A stretch of DNA of 64,000 nt, taken from contig JAERIN010000002.1 of assembly GCA_016757515.1 (NCBI GenBank), forward strand, positions 40,656-104,655, written 5' to 3'. Numbering within the stretch: position 1 is the first letter of the stretch; every line of letters begins with the position of its first letter. The position numbers and the translations under genes were made by a program. Below the pieces are notes generated by a model. That model saw only the letters and a program-made list of their open reading frames with translations. It was not told the origin of the DNA and did not search any database. The DNA is from Alphaproteobacteria bacterium. Its GTDB lineage: Bacteria > Pseudomonadota > Alphaproteobacteria > Micavibrionales > Micavibrionaceae. Shown here one piece after another: positions 21,890 to 33,160 of this stretch.

Positions 21890-23017
21890 CGCCAGGAAGG
21901 AGGTGTCCATAGCGCGCAGGACGTCCTTGCTCCCCCGCATTTTGACCTGCTGCAGCTTTATCTTCAGGTCTGCGGCCCTGTCCGCGTGACTTATCGCAGC
22001 CTCCTCGGTGATGAGGCCGCGGGCATAGAGGTCCAAGATAGACTGGTCAAAGGTCGCCATGCCCTGGGAGGTGTTGCGCTCCAGAATGGAGGTGATTTTG
22101 TGCAGGTCGCCCTGCAAAATGATCTCCCGCACCAGGCCCTCGTTCAGCAAGACCTCCACAGCGGGCACGACCCCTCTCGCGCACGCGGGGATGAGGCGCT
22201 GGGAGACGATTGCCCGGAGGTTCAAGGACAGGCCCAGGCGGATCTGGTCCTTTGCCTCTTCGGGGAACAAGTTGATGATGCGCTCAATGGCCTGATAAGC
22301 GTTGTTTGTGTGCAGCGTGGCCAAGCACAGGTGGCCGGAGGAGGCGATGGTCAGGGCTTGCTCCATGGCGTGCCGGTCCCGAATCTCCCCCACCAGGATG
22401 ACGTCAGGGCGCTGGCGCAGGCAGTTGCGCATGGCCTCATAGAAAGACTCCGTGTCCACGCCAACCTCGCGCTGCGAGACGATGCATTTCTTGTGTTCGT
22501 GGTAATACTCAATCGGGTCTTCAATGGTCAGGATATGCCCTGGCGTGCGTTCATTGCGGTAGTCAATCATGGAGGCCAGTGTTGTGGTTTTGCCAGATCC
22601 TGTGCGGCCTGTCACCAGGACCAGGCCGTTGTGCTCCATAGCCAGGCGGGCCATAATGGGCGGTAGGCGGAGGGCGGAGAAGTCTGGGATATTGGAAATA
22701 ATCCGCCGGATGACCAGGGCGGGCTGCTGTTTTTGCCGCAGAACGTTTACGCGGTAGCGGCCTAGGGGCCCTGCGTCCAGGGCGGTGTTCAGCTCCAATT
22801 TCACCGCGAACTCCCGCAGTTGCCGCCGCGTGAGAATGGCGTTCATCACCAGGTCTAGGTCATCTAGGGTGAGGGGCTCATCCGACAACGTCTCGGTTAC
22901 GTCGTCACCCCGGAGGAGGGGGGGGAAGTCGAGGGTAAGGTAGAGGTCCGTGGCCCCCCGTTCCCCCATGGTCCGGAGGTAGCCCATCACAACATTTATG
23001 CCCTGAATCCCAGTCAA
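21872..23017 (-). CDS. pilU: Type IV pilus retraction ATPase PilU
   Basis: A 381-residue hexameric secretion-type ATPase of the PilT/PilU subfamily. Walker A is GRTGSGKTTT near 137-146. The Asp box is EDPIEYYHEHKK, Walker B is DVILVGEIRD, and the His box is SSGHLCLATLHTNNA. The C-terminal tail after LDLYARGLITEEAAISHAD is longer than in PilT. It follows pilT with a 4-base ATGA overlap, the usual pilTU order. It would assist PilT in depolymerising pili at the inner membrane. Confidence 0.95.
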   Translation of the reverse strand: MTGIQGINVVMGYLRTMGERGATDLYLTLDFPPLLRGDDVTETLSDEPLTLDDLDLVMNAILTRRQLREFAVKLELNTALDAGPLGRYRVNVLRQKQQPALVIRRIISNIPDFSALRLPPIMARLAMEHNGLVLVTGRTGSGKTTTLASMIDYRNERTPGHILTIEDPIEYYHEHKKCIVSQREVGVDTESFYEAMRNCLRQRPDVILVGEIRDRHAMEQALTIASSGHLCLATLHTNNAYQAIERIINLFPEEAKDQIRLGLSLNLRAIVSQRLIPACARGVVPAVEVLLNEGLVREIILQGDLHKITSILERNTSQGMATFDQSILDLYARGLITEEAAISHADRAADLKIKLQQVKMRGSKDVLRAMDTSFLALAERE

Positions 23018-24165
23018 AACGCGTAGTCCTCTTCGCTCTGGGAGGTTTCTTTTGCAGGGGACTTGCCCGTGCCGCCCAGGGCGGCGGGCATGCGCTCTGC
23101 TGGCTCCGACTTCGCGTCGAAGGCTGTGTTCTCGTCTGAGACCTCCAGCAGAACCCGGCGCATTTCGTCCTCGTTGATGATACCGCTCTCCAGAAGGCGC
23201 ATGACGGCATCCTCCATGGTCACCATGCCATAGCGCATCCCGGTCTGCATCATGGAGAAAAGCTGCACAATCTGATTTTCCCGTATGAGGTTGCGCACGG
23301 CGCTTGTGCCCACGAGGACCTCAAATGCCCCGATACGCCCCGAGCCGTCCGCCCGACGCAAGAGGGTCTGCGCCACTACGCCCTGCAAAGATCCCGCAAG
23401 CATGGTGCGGACCATGGCTTTATCCTGGGGCGGGAAGACGTCTATAACCCGGTCTATGGTCTTGTATGCGCTGGAGGCGTGGAGGGTGCCAAACACCAGG
23501 TGCCCGGTCTCCGCAGCCGTGAGGGCCAGGGATATGGTCTCATAGTCCCGAAGCTCCCCCACAAGGATAACGTCCGGGTCCTCACGCAGCGCGCTTTTGA
23601 GGGCCATCTTAAAGTCCTTTGTGTCCACCCCGACCTCCCGGTGTGAGATCAGGGCCCGCTTGGAGCTGTGGAAAAACTCCACCGGGTCTTCAATGGTCAA
23701 GATGTGCTTGGGCTTCGTCAGGTTGATGTGGTGGATCAGGGCCGCGAGCGTTGTGGACTTCCCAGACCCCGTGGGACCCGTGACAAGGACCAGCCCGTCC
23801 TCCAGCTCCGCAAAGCGGCGCATGATGGGGGGAAGCTCCAGTTCGTCAATCGTGGGCACTTCTGTCGGTATAGACCGAAAGACCGCGCAGGTGCCCAAGC
23901 GCGTGGTGAAGGCGTTCACGCGGAAGCGGGCCTTTTCCCCCATGGCAATGGCGAAGTCCAGCTCCCAATCCTTCTCATACGCGGAGCGCTGTTCCTCGCT
24001 CATCACAGAGTAGATCATCCTCCTGATGTCGTCGCTGGACAGGGCCTCAGCCTTCACACGGCGCAAGATACCGTTCACGCGGATGACAGGCGGGCTTCCT
24101 GCGCTGAGGTGCAGGTCCGAGGCCTTGTTCTGCAGGGCAAAGGCCAAAACTTGGGTAAGGTCCAT
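23014..24165 (-). CDS. pilT: Type IV pilus retraction ATPase PilT
   Basis: A 383-residue ATPase that retracts type IV pili and drives twitching. I choose the ATG at 24165 (MDLTQVLAFALQNKASDLHL), which matches the family start; an in-frame extension upstream overlaps the peptidase gene and is unlikely. Walker A is GPTGSGKSTT near 130-139, Walker B is DVILVGELRD, and the His box is AETGHLVFGTLHASSA. It lies 10 bases after the prepilin peptidase gene, so pilD-pilT-pilU reads as one operon. Confidence 0.96.
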   Translation of the reverse strand: MDLTQVLAFALQNKASDLHLSAGSPPVIRVNGILRRVKAEALSSDDIRRMIYSVMSEEQRSAYEKDWELDFAIAMGEKARFRVNAFTTRLGTCAVFRSIPTEVPTIDELELPPIMRRFAELEDGLVLVTGPTGSGKSTTLAALIHHINLTKPKHILTIEDPVEFFHSSKRALISHREVGVDTKDFKMALKSALREDPDVILVGELRDYETISLALTAAETGHLVFGTLHASSAYKTIDRVIDVFPPQDKAMVRTMLAGSLQGVVAQTLLRRADGSGRIGAFEVLVGTSAVRNLIRENQIVQLFSMMQTGMRYGMVTMEDAVMRLLESGIINEDEMRRVLLEVSDENTAFDAKSEPAERMPAALGGTGKSPAKETSQSEEDYAF

Positions 24166-24175
24166 GGCCCGGAGT

Positions 24176-24880
24176 TTACGGCCAGAGGAGAAGAACCGCA
24201 AGAGCCGCGATGAGGGCAGGACCAAAGGGAAATGCCGCGCCGCGCCCTGCCCAGCGCCAGGTTGCGCCCAGGGCGATGCCAGCCACTCCCGCCACAACAA
24301 AGAACCATGGCAGGGGACCAAGACCCAGCCAGGCCCCCGCCGCCGCGCAAAACTTTACGTCCCCCAGGCCCAGGGCATCTTTTTTCAAGACCCTGGACAT
24401 GGCCCAGCCCACGGCCCAGGGCAGGGCCGCGTACAGGGCTGCGGCCGCGATATGTTCTAGGCCTGGGTTGAGCCATAGGCCCATGAGCCCGATCGGCATT
24501 ACCAGAATATCCGGCAACAGGTACGCCCGCAGGTCCACAAGGAGGAGGGCCGCCAGAAGGGGCAGCGCGGCCATGAGGAGGGCCGATTCCAGCGTCGCCC
24601 CGTGGGTGGCGTAGATGGCCAGCGCGGCCAGGGCGCAGCCAACCTCCGTGGCGGGGTAGGCCGGGGAGATGCGCGCGCCGCAGTGCCGGCACCGGCCCCT
24701 GGCGAGGAGCCAGGACAACACCGGCACCAGGTCGCGCGCCGTGAGAGTGGTCCCGCACGCCGGGCATGCCGAGCGGCCCGTGAACATGGTCCAGGTGCGC
24801 CCCGCTTCCGCCCGCGCGGCCAGCGCCGTGGCGAAAGAGCCCAGCGCGAGACCCAGGAGGAGAAAGAGCACAAACCACAT
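24176..24880 (-). CDS. pilD: Prepilin peptidase / N-methyltransferase
   Basis: A 234-residue inner-membrane aspartyl protease that cleaves type IV prepilin leaders and methylates the new N-terminus. It has the cytoplasmic zinc domain with two CxxC pairs (CPACG and CRHCG). The catalytic aspartates lie in LVDLRAYLLPD and ALGLGDVKF (the GxGD motif). About six to eight hydrophobic helices follow. It heads the pilD-pilT-pilU operon. The giant pilin-like protein is an obvious candidate substrate. Confidence 0.94.
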   Translation of the reverse strand: MWFVLFLLLGLALGSFATALAARAEAGRTWTMFTGRSACPACGTTLTARDLVPVLSWLLARGRCRHCGARISPAYPATEVGCALAALAIYATHGATLESALLMAALPLLAALLLVDLRAYLLPDILVMPIGLMGLWLNPGLEHIAAAALYAALPWAVGWAMSRVLKKDALGLGDVKFCAAAGAWLGLGPLPWFFVVAGVAGIALGATWRWAGRGAAFPFGPALIAALAVLLLWP

Positions 24881-24988
24881 GACGTGAAGGAGTATAACGG
24901 GCCTGACCCGATTCGGCGAGTTGACTTCCGGAGGCAGGTGTGGTTCTCACGGGGTGGGCAGCCAACCACAGCAAAGGAGACTGACACC

Positions 24989-25447
24989 ATGAAACGTTTT
25001 GCCATCACACTTTTGGCCGCCTGCGCCCTGGCCGCACCGGCCCTGGCCACGGACGAAAAGCGGCCTGTCGTGGTCCGGGACCACTATGTCATCACAACCC
25101 CCATCACGGGGTGCGCGCGGGACATGAACCGCTGGTGCCGGCACGTTACGCCCGGCGCGAATCGGCCCCTTTTGTGCCTCCTGGCGCATGAGGACAAGCT
25201 GACCGAGCGGTGCGAACTGGGCATTCTTGAGGCCGCTCTGGCCAATGAGGTCGCCTCGGGGACCCTGGGCAACGCCTATGGTGCGTGCGAGACGGAGCGG
25301 GCCACGCTCTGTGGGAACGTGGAGGTGGGCGAAGGCCGACTGGCCCGCTGCGTGCGCGAGAATGAGGCCAAGATCAGCGCTGCCTGTACGGCGGAATTGA
25401 AGCGCACGGGCCTGTGGGACCTTCTCCACGCGAACATGGCGCACTAG
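24989..25447 (+). CDS. Secreted cysteine-rich-repeat protein
   Basis: A 152-residue protein with a signal peptide (MKRFAITLLAACALAAPALA), started by an ATG at 24989 after AAAGGAGA. The mature part has regularly spaced cysteines: GCARDMNRWCRHVTPG, LLCLLAHEDKLTERCELG, ACETERATLCGNVEVGEGRLARC and AACTAELKRTG. This is the pattern of the Golgi-type cysteine-rich repeat family (PF00839). It is probably periplasmic with disulfides. Function unknown. It is divergent from pilD. Confidence 0.85.
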   Translation: MKRFAITLLAACALAAPALATDEKRPVVVRDHYVITTPITGCARDMNRWCRHVTPGANRPLLCLLAHEDKLTERCELGILEAALANEVASGTLGNAYGACETERATLCGNVEVGEGRLARCVRENEAKISAACTAELKRTGLWDLLHANMAH

Positions 25448-25457
25448 GCCAAAGACC

Positions 25458-26255
25458 GTGCCCCAGGCCGTGGCCCCCGTTCCCTTCCTGAAGATGCACG
25501 GCCTGGGCAACGACTTTGTGGTCCTGGACCTGCGTAAGGGGGGGGAGGTCCCCCCGCAATCGGCGCTTGCTGCCCTGGCCGATCGGCGGCGGGGCGTGGG
25601 CTGCGACCAGGTCGTGCTCCTCTTGCCCCCCCGCAGCCCCGGCGCAGACGCCTTTGTGCGCAATTTCAACGCGCCCCACGCCACGGAGATCGAAGCCTGC
25701 GGCAACGCCACCCGCTGCGCCGCCCGCCTCATCGCTGAGGAAAGGCGCCGCCCCGAAGTTCTTCTGGAGAGCGTGGCGGGCCTGCTGCCCTGCACACTGG
25801 AGGCGGACGGGCGCGTGACGGCGGACATGGGCCCCGCGCGAGTGGAGGCTCTGACCCTCCCCCTGCCGGGTGGGCCCGCTGCCGTGAACGTTGGCAACCC
25901 CCACTGCGTCCTTTTTGTGGACGACCTGGAGGCCACAGACGTGGGCAGGCTTGGCCCCCGGTATGAGCGGGACCCGGCCTTCCCAAAGCGGGCGAATGTC
26001 TCTTTTGTCCAGGTCACGGGCCCTGCCACCATCCGCCTGCGCGTGTGGGAGCGGGACACGGGCCTCACCCCCGCCTGCGGTTCCGCCGCCTGCGCCACTG
26101 TGGCCGCCGCCGCCGCCAGGGGCCTCGTTGCCCGTCGCGTTCGTGTCACCCTGGACGGCGGAGATCTGGACATCCACTGGCGCGAGGCAGATGACCACGC
26201 CCTGATGACCGGTCCAGCGGCGTACGTCTTTTATGGGGCGTACAATCCCCGCTAG
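25458..26255 (+). CDS. dapF: Diaminopimelate epimerase
   Basis: A 265-residue cofactor-independent racemase converting LL- to meso-diaminopimelate for lysine and peptidoglycan. The GTG at 25458 is the likely start, with FLKMHGLGNDFVVLDL soon after. The two active-site cysteines are in EACGNATRCAA and TPACGSAACATVAAA. MtaB, common next to dapF in this class, is absent; rsmE follows instead. Confidence 0.95.
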   Translation: MPQAVAPVPFLKMHGLGNDFVVLDLRKGGEVPPQSALAALADRRRGVGCDQVVLLLPPRSPGADAFVRNFNAPHATEIEACGNATRCAARLIAEERRRPEVLLESVAGLLPCTLEADGRVTADMGPARVEALTLPLPGGPAAVNVGNPHCVLFVDDLEATDVGRLGPRYERDPAFPKRANVSFVQVTGPATIRLRVWERDTGLTPACGSAACATVAAAAARGLVARRVRVTLDGGDLDIHWREADDHALMTGPAAYVFYGAYNPR

Positions 26256-26328
26256 ATCCACAGGCGGGGCAGGGGCCTTACATATCGGTCTCTGGCGAGG
26301 CTCCGCCGTCCACGCGTATAGTGGGTGT

Positions 26329-27084
26329 ATGCCCACTGCGCCTCCGGATCTCCACACCCTGCCTCGGGTATATACAGACGCCCCGCTCGCGCCGGGGGCC
26401 GTATTGCCCCTGGCACCTGGGCAAGCCCGGCACTTGCGCGGTGCCCTGCGCCTGCGTGACGGGGCTATGGTCCGGGCGTTCAACGGACGGGAGGGGGAGT
26501 GGCTCGCGCGGCTTGAGTCCTCATCCCTTGTGGCCGACCGCCAGGTCCGCTCGCAGCCCGCGCGGGCCCCCGGCCCCGCCCTTTTGTTCGCGCCCATAAA
26601 GCGGGAGCGCTGCGCCGCCCTGGTGGAAAAGGCCGTGGAGCTGGGGGCCACAGATCTCGCGCCCGTGCGGACGGCGCGGACGTTGGGCCAGGCTTCAGCC
26701 ACCCTTACGCCCGAACGCCTGACTGCCTGGGCACTGGGCGCGGCAGAGCAGTCCGAGCGCCTCCTCCAGCCCGCTCTGCACGCGCCAGCGTCTTTGCACG
26801 CCGCCGTGGCGCGCTGGTCGCAGAGGCCGGGGCCGTTGTACGTGTGCCTTGAGCGCCGGGAGGCGGGGTCTGTGCCTTATATTGGCTCTGTTGCGCTCTC
26901 AACGCCTTGCGCTTTTCTTATCGGGCCCGAGGGCGGCTTTGATGCGGCGGAGTTGGCGTTCCTGGAGCGCCTGGCGGCGGACCACCCGAATGTCCGCGCC
27001 CTGTGGCTGGGGCCTGAAGTCCTGCGCTCTGAGACCGCTGCAGCCTTGTGCCTGGCGGGGGTGAAGCTGAGGACGCAACCATGA
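26329..27084 (+). CDS. rsmE: 16S rRNA (uracil1498-N3)-methyltransferase
   Basis: A 251-residue SPOUT-class enzyme that methylates U1498 of 16S rRNA. The start at 26329 (MPTAPPDLHTLPRVYTD) suits the family. It has an N-terminal PUA-like domain (HLRGALRLRDGAMVRAFNG), KRERCAALVEKAVELGATDL and the knot region FLIGPEGGFDAAEL with LWLGPEVLRSETAAAL. Length is normal. Confidence 0.95.
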   Translation: MPTAPPDLHTLPRVYTDAPLAPGAVLPLAPGQARHLRGALRLRDGAMVRAFNGREGEWLARLESSSLVADRQVRSQPARAPGPALLFAPIKRERCAALVEKAVELGATDLAPVRTARTLGQASATLTPERLTAWALGAAEQSERLLQPALHAPASLHAAVARWSQRPGPLYVCLERREAGSVPYIGSVALSTPCAFLIGPEGGFDAAELAFLERLAADHPNVRALWLGPEVLRSETAAALCLAGVKLRTQP

Positions 27085-27185
27085 CCACAGGCGGTTTTTG
27101 TGGATAAAATTTGCGTGGCCGGGTTGGCAGGCCGCGCGCAGTGGGTTAAGGTGCGGGGAGAAAAAACTAAGCGCACGCAATATCC

Positions 27186-27725
27186 ATGATAGCCCCCCTT
27201 AAACACATGCCCCGCAAGCCTTTTGTCACTCTGGTCTGCTTGGCGGCTCTATGCATGTCTTTTGCCTCCACGGCCTACGCCGAGTCGCCCCGGTTGCTGG
27301 GGACGTTCGGCTCCTGGGCCGCCTTTATGGCCGAGGCCCCGGGGGGCAAAGTCTGCTACATGGTATCCGAGCCCGCGCGGGCCGAGGGGAAGTACACCCT
27401 TCGGGGAGACATACGGGCCTTTGTGACGCACCGTCCGGCAGAGGGCGCGCGGGACGTGTTCAGCTACCAAACGGGCTACCCCTATAAAGACGGCGCTGCT
27501 GCCTCGGTCACGATTGATGGGATTGTCTTCCCCCTGTTTACGGACGAGAACATGGCTTGGGCTGAGGTCGGATCAGACATGGACCTGGCCCAGGCAATCG
27601 CCAAGGGCGTAACCATGGTTGTGCGGGGGACCTCGTCACGTGGGACTCTGACAACAGATACGTTCAGCCTTAAAGGTTCTGCCAAGGCGTATAGGGCCAT
27701 ATCGCGGGCCTGCCCCGCGCGTTAG
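27186..27725 (+). CDS. Invasion-associated locus B (IalB) family protein
   Basis: A 179-residue secreted protein. The start is the ATG at 27186 or the one at 27207, which gives a cleaner signal peptide (MPRKPFVTLVCLAALCMSFA...AYA). The mature part matches IalB-family proteins of alphaproteobacteria: WAAFMAEAPGGKVCYMVSEP, FVTHRP, SVTIDGIVFPLFTDENMAWA and a C-terminal AYRAISRACPAR, with two conserved cysteines. It is periplasmic. In Bartonella the family is linked to erythrocyte invasion, but it is widespread in free-living relatives, so no virulence role is inferred. Confidence 0.85.
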   Translation: MIAPLKHMPRKPFVTLVCLAALCMSFASTAYAESPRLLGTFGSWAAFMAEAPGGKVCYMVSEPARAEGKYTLRGDIRAFVTHRPAEGARDVFSYQTGYPYKDGAAASVTIDGIVFPLFTDENMAWAEVGSDMDLAQAIAKGVTMVVRGTSSRGTLTTDTFSLKGSAKAYRAISRACPAR

Positions 27726-27750
27726 AGCAAACAGACGGGTTTGGGGGCTT

Positions 27751-29271
27751 ATGCCGATGTGTAGGTTGCGGGAAGCGGTGGGGATTCTGCAGGAGGCTGT
27801 GGCAACCCGCTGCGCCCTGCGCTCCCGCCACTGGCGGGCCCCCTCAGGGGCTCTGCGCCTGCGCTATCTGGCCACCCTGGCCTTGACCTTGGGTGCGGGG
27901 GTCCTCACCGCTGCGCAGACTTTGGTGGCTGCAGGCCCCGCTGCGCACGCCCCCGCTTTGCTGCAGGCCAAGGTCGAGGGCACACCGCTTGCCGTTGCGC
28001 TGCCCAGGCCAACCCAGACTCACGCCCCTTCAGGGCCAGGTGCGGCCCTGAAGCCCGCCGAGGCCCTGCTCAGGTCTGCCGCTGCGCCCACGGAGATGAA
28101 AAGCGCGGGGCGCTTCGCTCTTCTGGCACCCCCGGAGCCAACTGCCCCGCAGGTTGTCACAATCGCCCAGGGCGGCACCCTTTCTGGCGCTCTGACCGGC
28201 GCAGGGCTCTCTGCCGCCCAGGCGTATAAAGCCGTGGAGGCGGCCCGGGCACACATAAACCTCCGCCGCATCCGCCCCGGCCAGACCATAGCCCTAGAGC
28301 TCGACCGCTCCGGCGGGCCCGACGCCCCAGCCCGCCTTGTCCAGGCCTCCATCGCTGTGGACCCGGTCAAGACCGTGGTTCTGCGTGGGCAGGAAGACGG
28401 GGCTGTGGCCGCACAGGTGGAAACAGCCAAAGTGACAGAGGTCCGTCGCGCGGAAGGGGGAGTCATTAACGGCTCCCTCTATGGCGCGGCGCAGGCTGCG
28501 GGGGTGCCCATTCCGGTCATCGGGCAGCTGATTCACGTCTACTCTTGGGATGTGGATTTTCAGCGGGACATCCAGCCTGGAGACCGGTTTGAGGTTCTCT
28601 ACACCGTGCGCCGCACAGAGGGGGGCGCGGTGGTGGGCGCGGGGGAGGTGCTGTACGCCGGCCTGGAGGTGGGAGGGCAGGTCATTCGCATGTACCGCTT
28701 TGTGGGGGAAGACGGGGTGGCTCGGTACTACGGGCCGGACGGGCAGGGGGCCAAGAGGGGCCTTATGCGCACGCCGGTGGACGGCGCGCGCATTTCATCT
28801 GGCTTTGGGATGCGCAAGCACCCGATTTTGGGGTATTCCAAGATGCACAAGGGGATGGACTTCGCCGCGCCCACGGGCACACCGGTCTACGCCGCTGGGG
28901 ATGGGGTTGTGGAGAGGGCAAACCGGTTCAGCACTTACGGCAACTACATCCGCATCCGGCACAACGCAAGCACAAAGACCGTCTATGCGCACCTGAAGGG
29001 CTTCGCCAAGGGCGTGAAGGCCCGCGCTCGCGTGGAGCAAGGGCAGGTTATCGGGTATGTGGGCTCCACGGGCCGCTCCACGGGCCCGCACCTGCACTAT
29101 GAGGTGATTATAAACGGGACGCAGGTCAACCCCGCAAAGGTGCGGCGCACGGGGGGCGAGCGCCTCGCCGGGGCCGACCTTCGGCGCTTTAAAGACGGTG
29201 TCGCCGCATTGGACAAAGAGTTTGCTGCCTTGTCCCAGGAGGGCGAGACGCGCCTTGCTGCGGCCCAATGA
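27751..29271 (+). CDS. M23 family metallopeptidase (peptidoglycan endopeptidase)
   Basis: A 506-residue envelope peptidase. One membrane helix is at about 37-60 (LATLALTLGAGVLTAAQTLV). An OapA/LysM-like middle follows (VTIAQGGTLSGALTGAGLS and RIRPGQTIALEL). The C-terminal LytM domain is SGFGMRKHPILGYSKMHKGM, with zinc ligands in HxxxxxD-like MHKGMD and in GPHLHYEV, so it should be active. It would cut peptide cross-links during growth or division. The upstream IalB gene ends 25 bases before it. Confidence 0.93.
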   Translation: MPMCRLREAVGILQEAVATRCALRSRHWRAPSGALRLRYLATLALTLGAGVLTAAQTLVAAGPAAHAPALLQAKVEGTPLAVALPRPTQTHAPSGPGAALKPAEALLRSAAAPTEMKSAGRFALLAPPEPTAPQVVTIAQGGTLSGALTGAGLSAAQAYKAVEAARAHINLRRIRPGQTIALELDRSGGPDAPARLVQASIAVDPVKTVVLRGQEDGAVAAQVETAKVTEVRRAEGGVINGSLYGAAQAAGVPIPVIGQLIHVYSWDVDFQRDIQPGDRFEVLYTVRRTEGGAVVGAGEVLYAGLEVGGQVIRMYRFVGEDGVARYYGPDGQGAKRGLMRTPVDGARISSGFGMRKHPILGYSKMHKGMDFAAPTGTPVYAAGDGVVERANRFSTYGNYIRIRHNASTKTVYAHLKGFAKGVKARARVEQGQVIGYVGSTGRSTGPHLHYEVIINGTQVNPAKVRRTGGERLAGADLRRFKDGVAALDKEFAALSQEGETRLAAAQ

Positions 29272-29329
29272 CGCGCCGGGCCGCTCAACGGGCCTGCGCA
29301 GACAGGCACCCCTAGAAAGGACAACCTGC

Positions 29330-30190
29330 ATGACCTACACCGGAGCGCAGACGCTTAAGGCTTGGTGCGATTCCCTGGAAACGCGCATTCCTCTGCCCAT
29401 CCGCCGGTTTGTCCGAAGGCGCCTGTCTCCCACCGTCAGGTTCATGCGCTTTTTGCGCGAGACCGACGCGCCGCCGGAGGCCATAGAGGCCTTTGCCACG
29501 TATATCGCCCGCAAGGCCGAGCGCAGGGCAGCCTACGCCGACCAGGTGCGCGCCTTTCGGGCCCAAGTCGCCGCACTGGACGTCTCCTCGGACTTCTTCA
29601 CCGGCAACATCCCCCAGTGTATTCCGGCCCTGGAGCCTCTGGCGCAGTCCGGTGACCCTGTACGCATTTTGGAGATCGGCTCTTGGGAGGGCATGTCCAC
29701 TGTGTTTTTTTATGTCTTTCTTCCCCCAGGCGCACATCACCTGCGTGGACACCTGGGCCGGATCTGACGAACACGCCGGAACCCCGGAAGTGCACGCCAT
29801 AGAGCAGCGGTTTGACGCAAACACCGCGCCCTTTTCTGGCAGAATCACAAAGCGCAAGGGGCCTTCCTCTGACTTTTTCCACGCGCACAGGGCCCATTCC
29901 ACGCGCACAGGGCCCAGCAGGCCTTTGACGTTGTCTATGTGGACGGCTCTCACTATGCCGACGACGTGATGCTGGACCTGGTCATGGGCTTTGACGCCCT
30001 CAAGACCGGCGGCGTTATGCTCATGGATGACTACCTGTGGAAGTTCTACGCCCGCCCGCGCGACAATCCCGCCGGGGCCATAAACGCCTTCTTGCGCATG
30101 AAGGCGGGGCTCTACCGCATCCTCCACGTCGGTTGGCAGGTCCACATCCAAAAGACCGGGCAGAGCGAGAGGGCGGTAAGCAAAGGGTAG
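29330..30190 (+). pseudogene. Class I SAM methyltransferase, two frameshifts
   Basis: The reading frame begins at 29330 after AGAAAGGA and reaches the SAM motif VRILEIGSWEGMSTVFF, then loses frame in a run of seven Ts at 29705-29711. Removing one T restores FFMSFFPQAHITCVDTWAGS. A second break is caused by a perfect 20-base tandem duplication (TTCCACGCGCACAGGGCCCA, about 29877-29916). Deleting one copy restores FHAHRAQQAFDVVYVDGSHY and the rest of the domain (GGVMLMDDYLW). With both repairs one coherent methyltransferase of about 285 residues appears. The T-run could be a sequencing error; the duplication is harder to dismiss. Confidence 0.85.
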
Positions 30191-30289
30191 ATTTGCCGCA
30201 GCGCAGCAGGCAATCTGGGCGAAGACCCCTTCACTCCCTGCCCTGACGCGTGTACCCTGCCCGCAGCAAAAACGAGAAGGAGGACCCTC

Positions 30290-32986
<2,697 letters not shown>

Positions 32987-32994
32987 GGGCCCCC

Positions 32995-33150
32995 GTGCGC
33001 ATCGCGCGCCTGGACGCGGCCGGTTTCGCCGACGCCCTGCCCTTCGTCCGGCCTATCGTGGCGGCGGGGGAGACCTACGCGCTGGTCCGCGGCTTCGCCT
33101 ACCCCACGCTGGGGCAGGTGGACGTCCTCATTCTCCACCGGTTCTTGTGA
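32995..33150 (+). pseudogene. Truncated GNAT acetyltransferase remnant
   Basis: A GTG-started frame of 51 codons begins 8 bases after acnA: VRIARLDAAGFADALPF, then PIVAAGETYAL. This resembles the N-terminal strand of GNAT N-acetyltransferases, where an AAGETYALP stretch is common. The sequence then diverges (VRGFAYPTLGQVDVLILHRF) and stops without any acetyl-CoA-binding motif. It is either a decayed fragment or a short unrelated gene. Confidence 0.4.
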
Positions 33151-33160
33151 GGGCGCGGCC

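Noticed and set aside
29493-29969. Separate small genes in the middle of the methyltransferase region
   Set aside because: Their sequences join into one methyltransferase once the T-run and the 20-base duplication are repaired.
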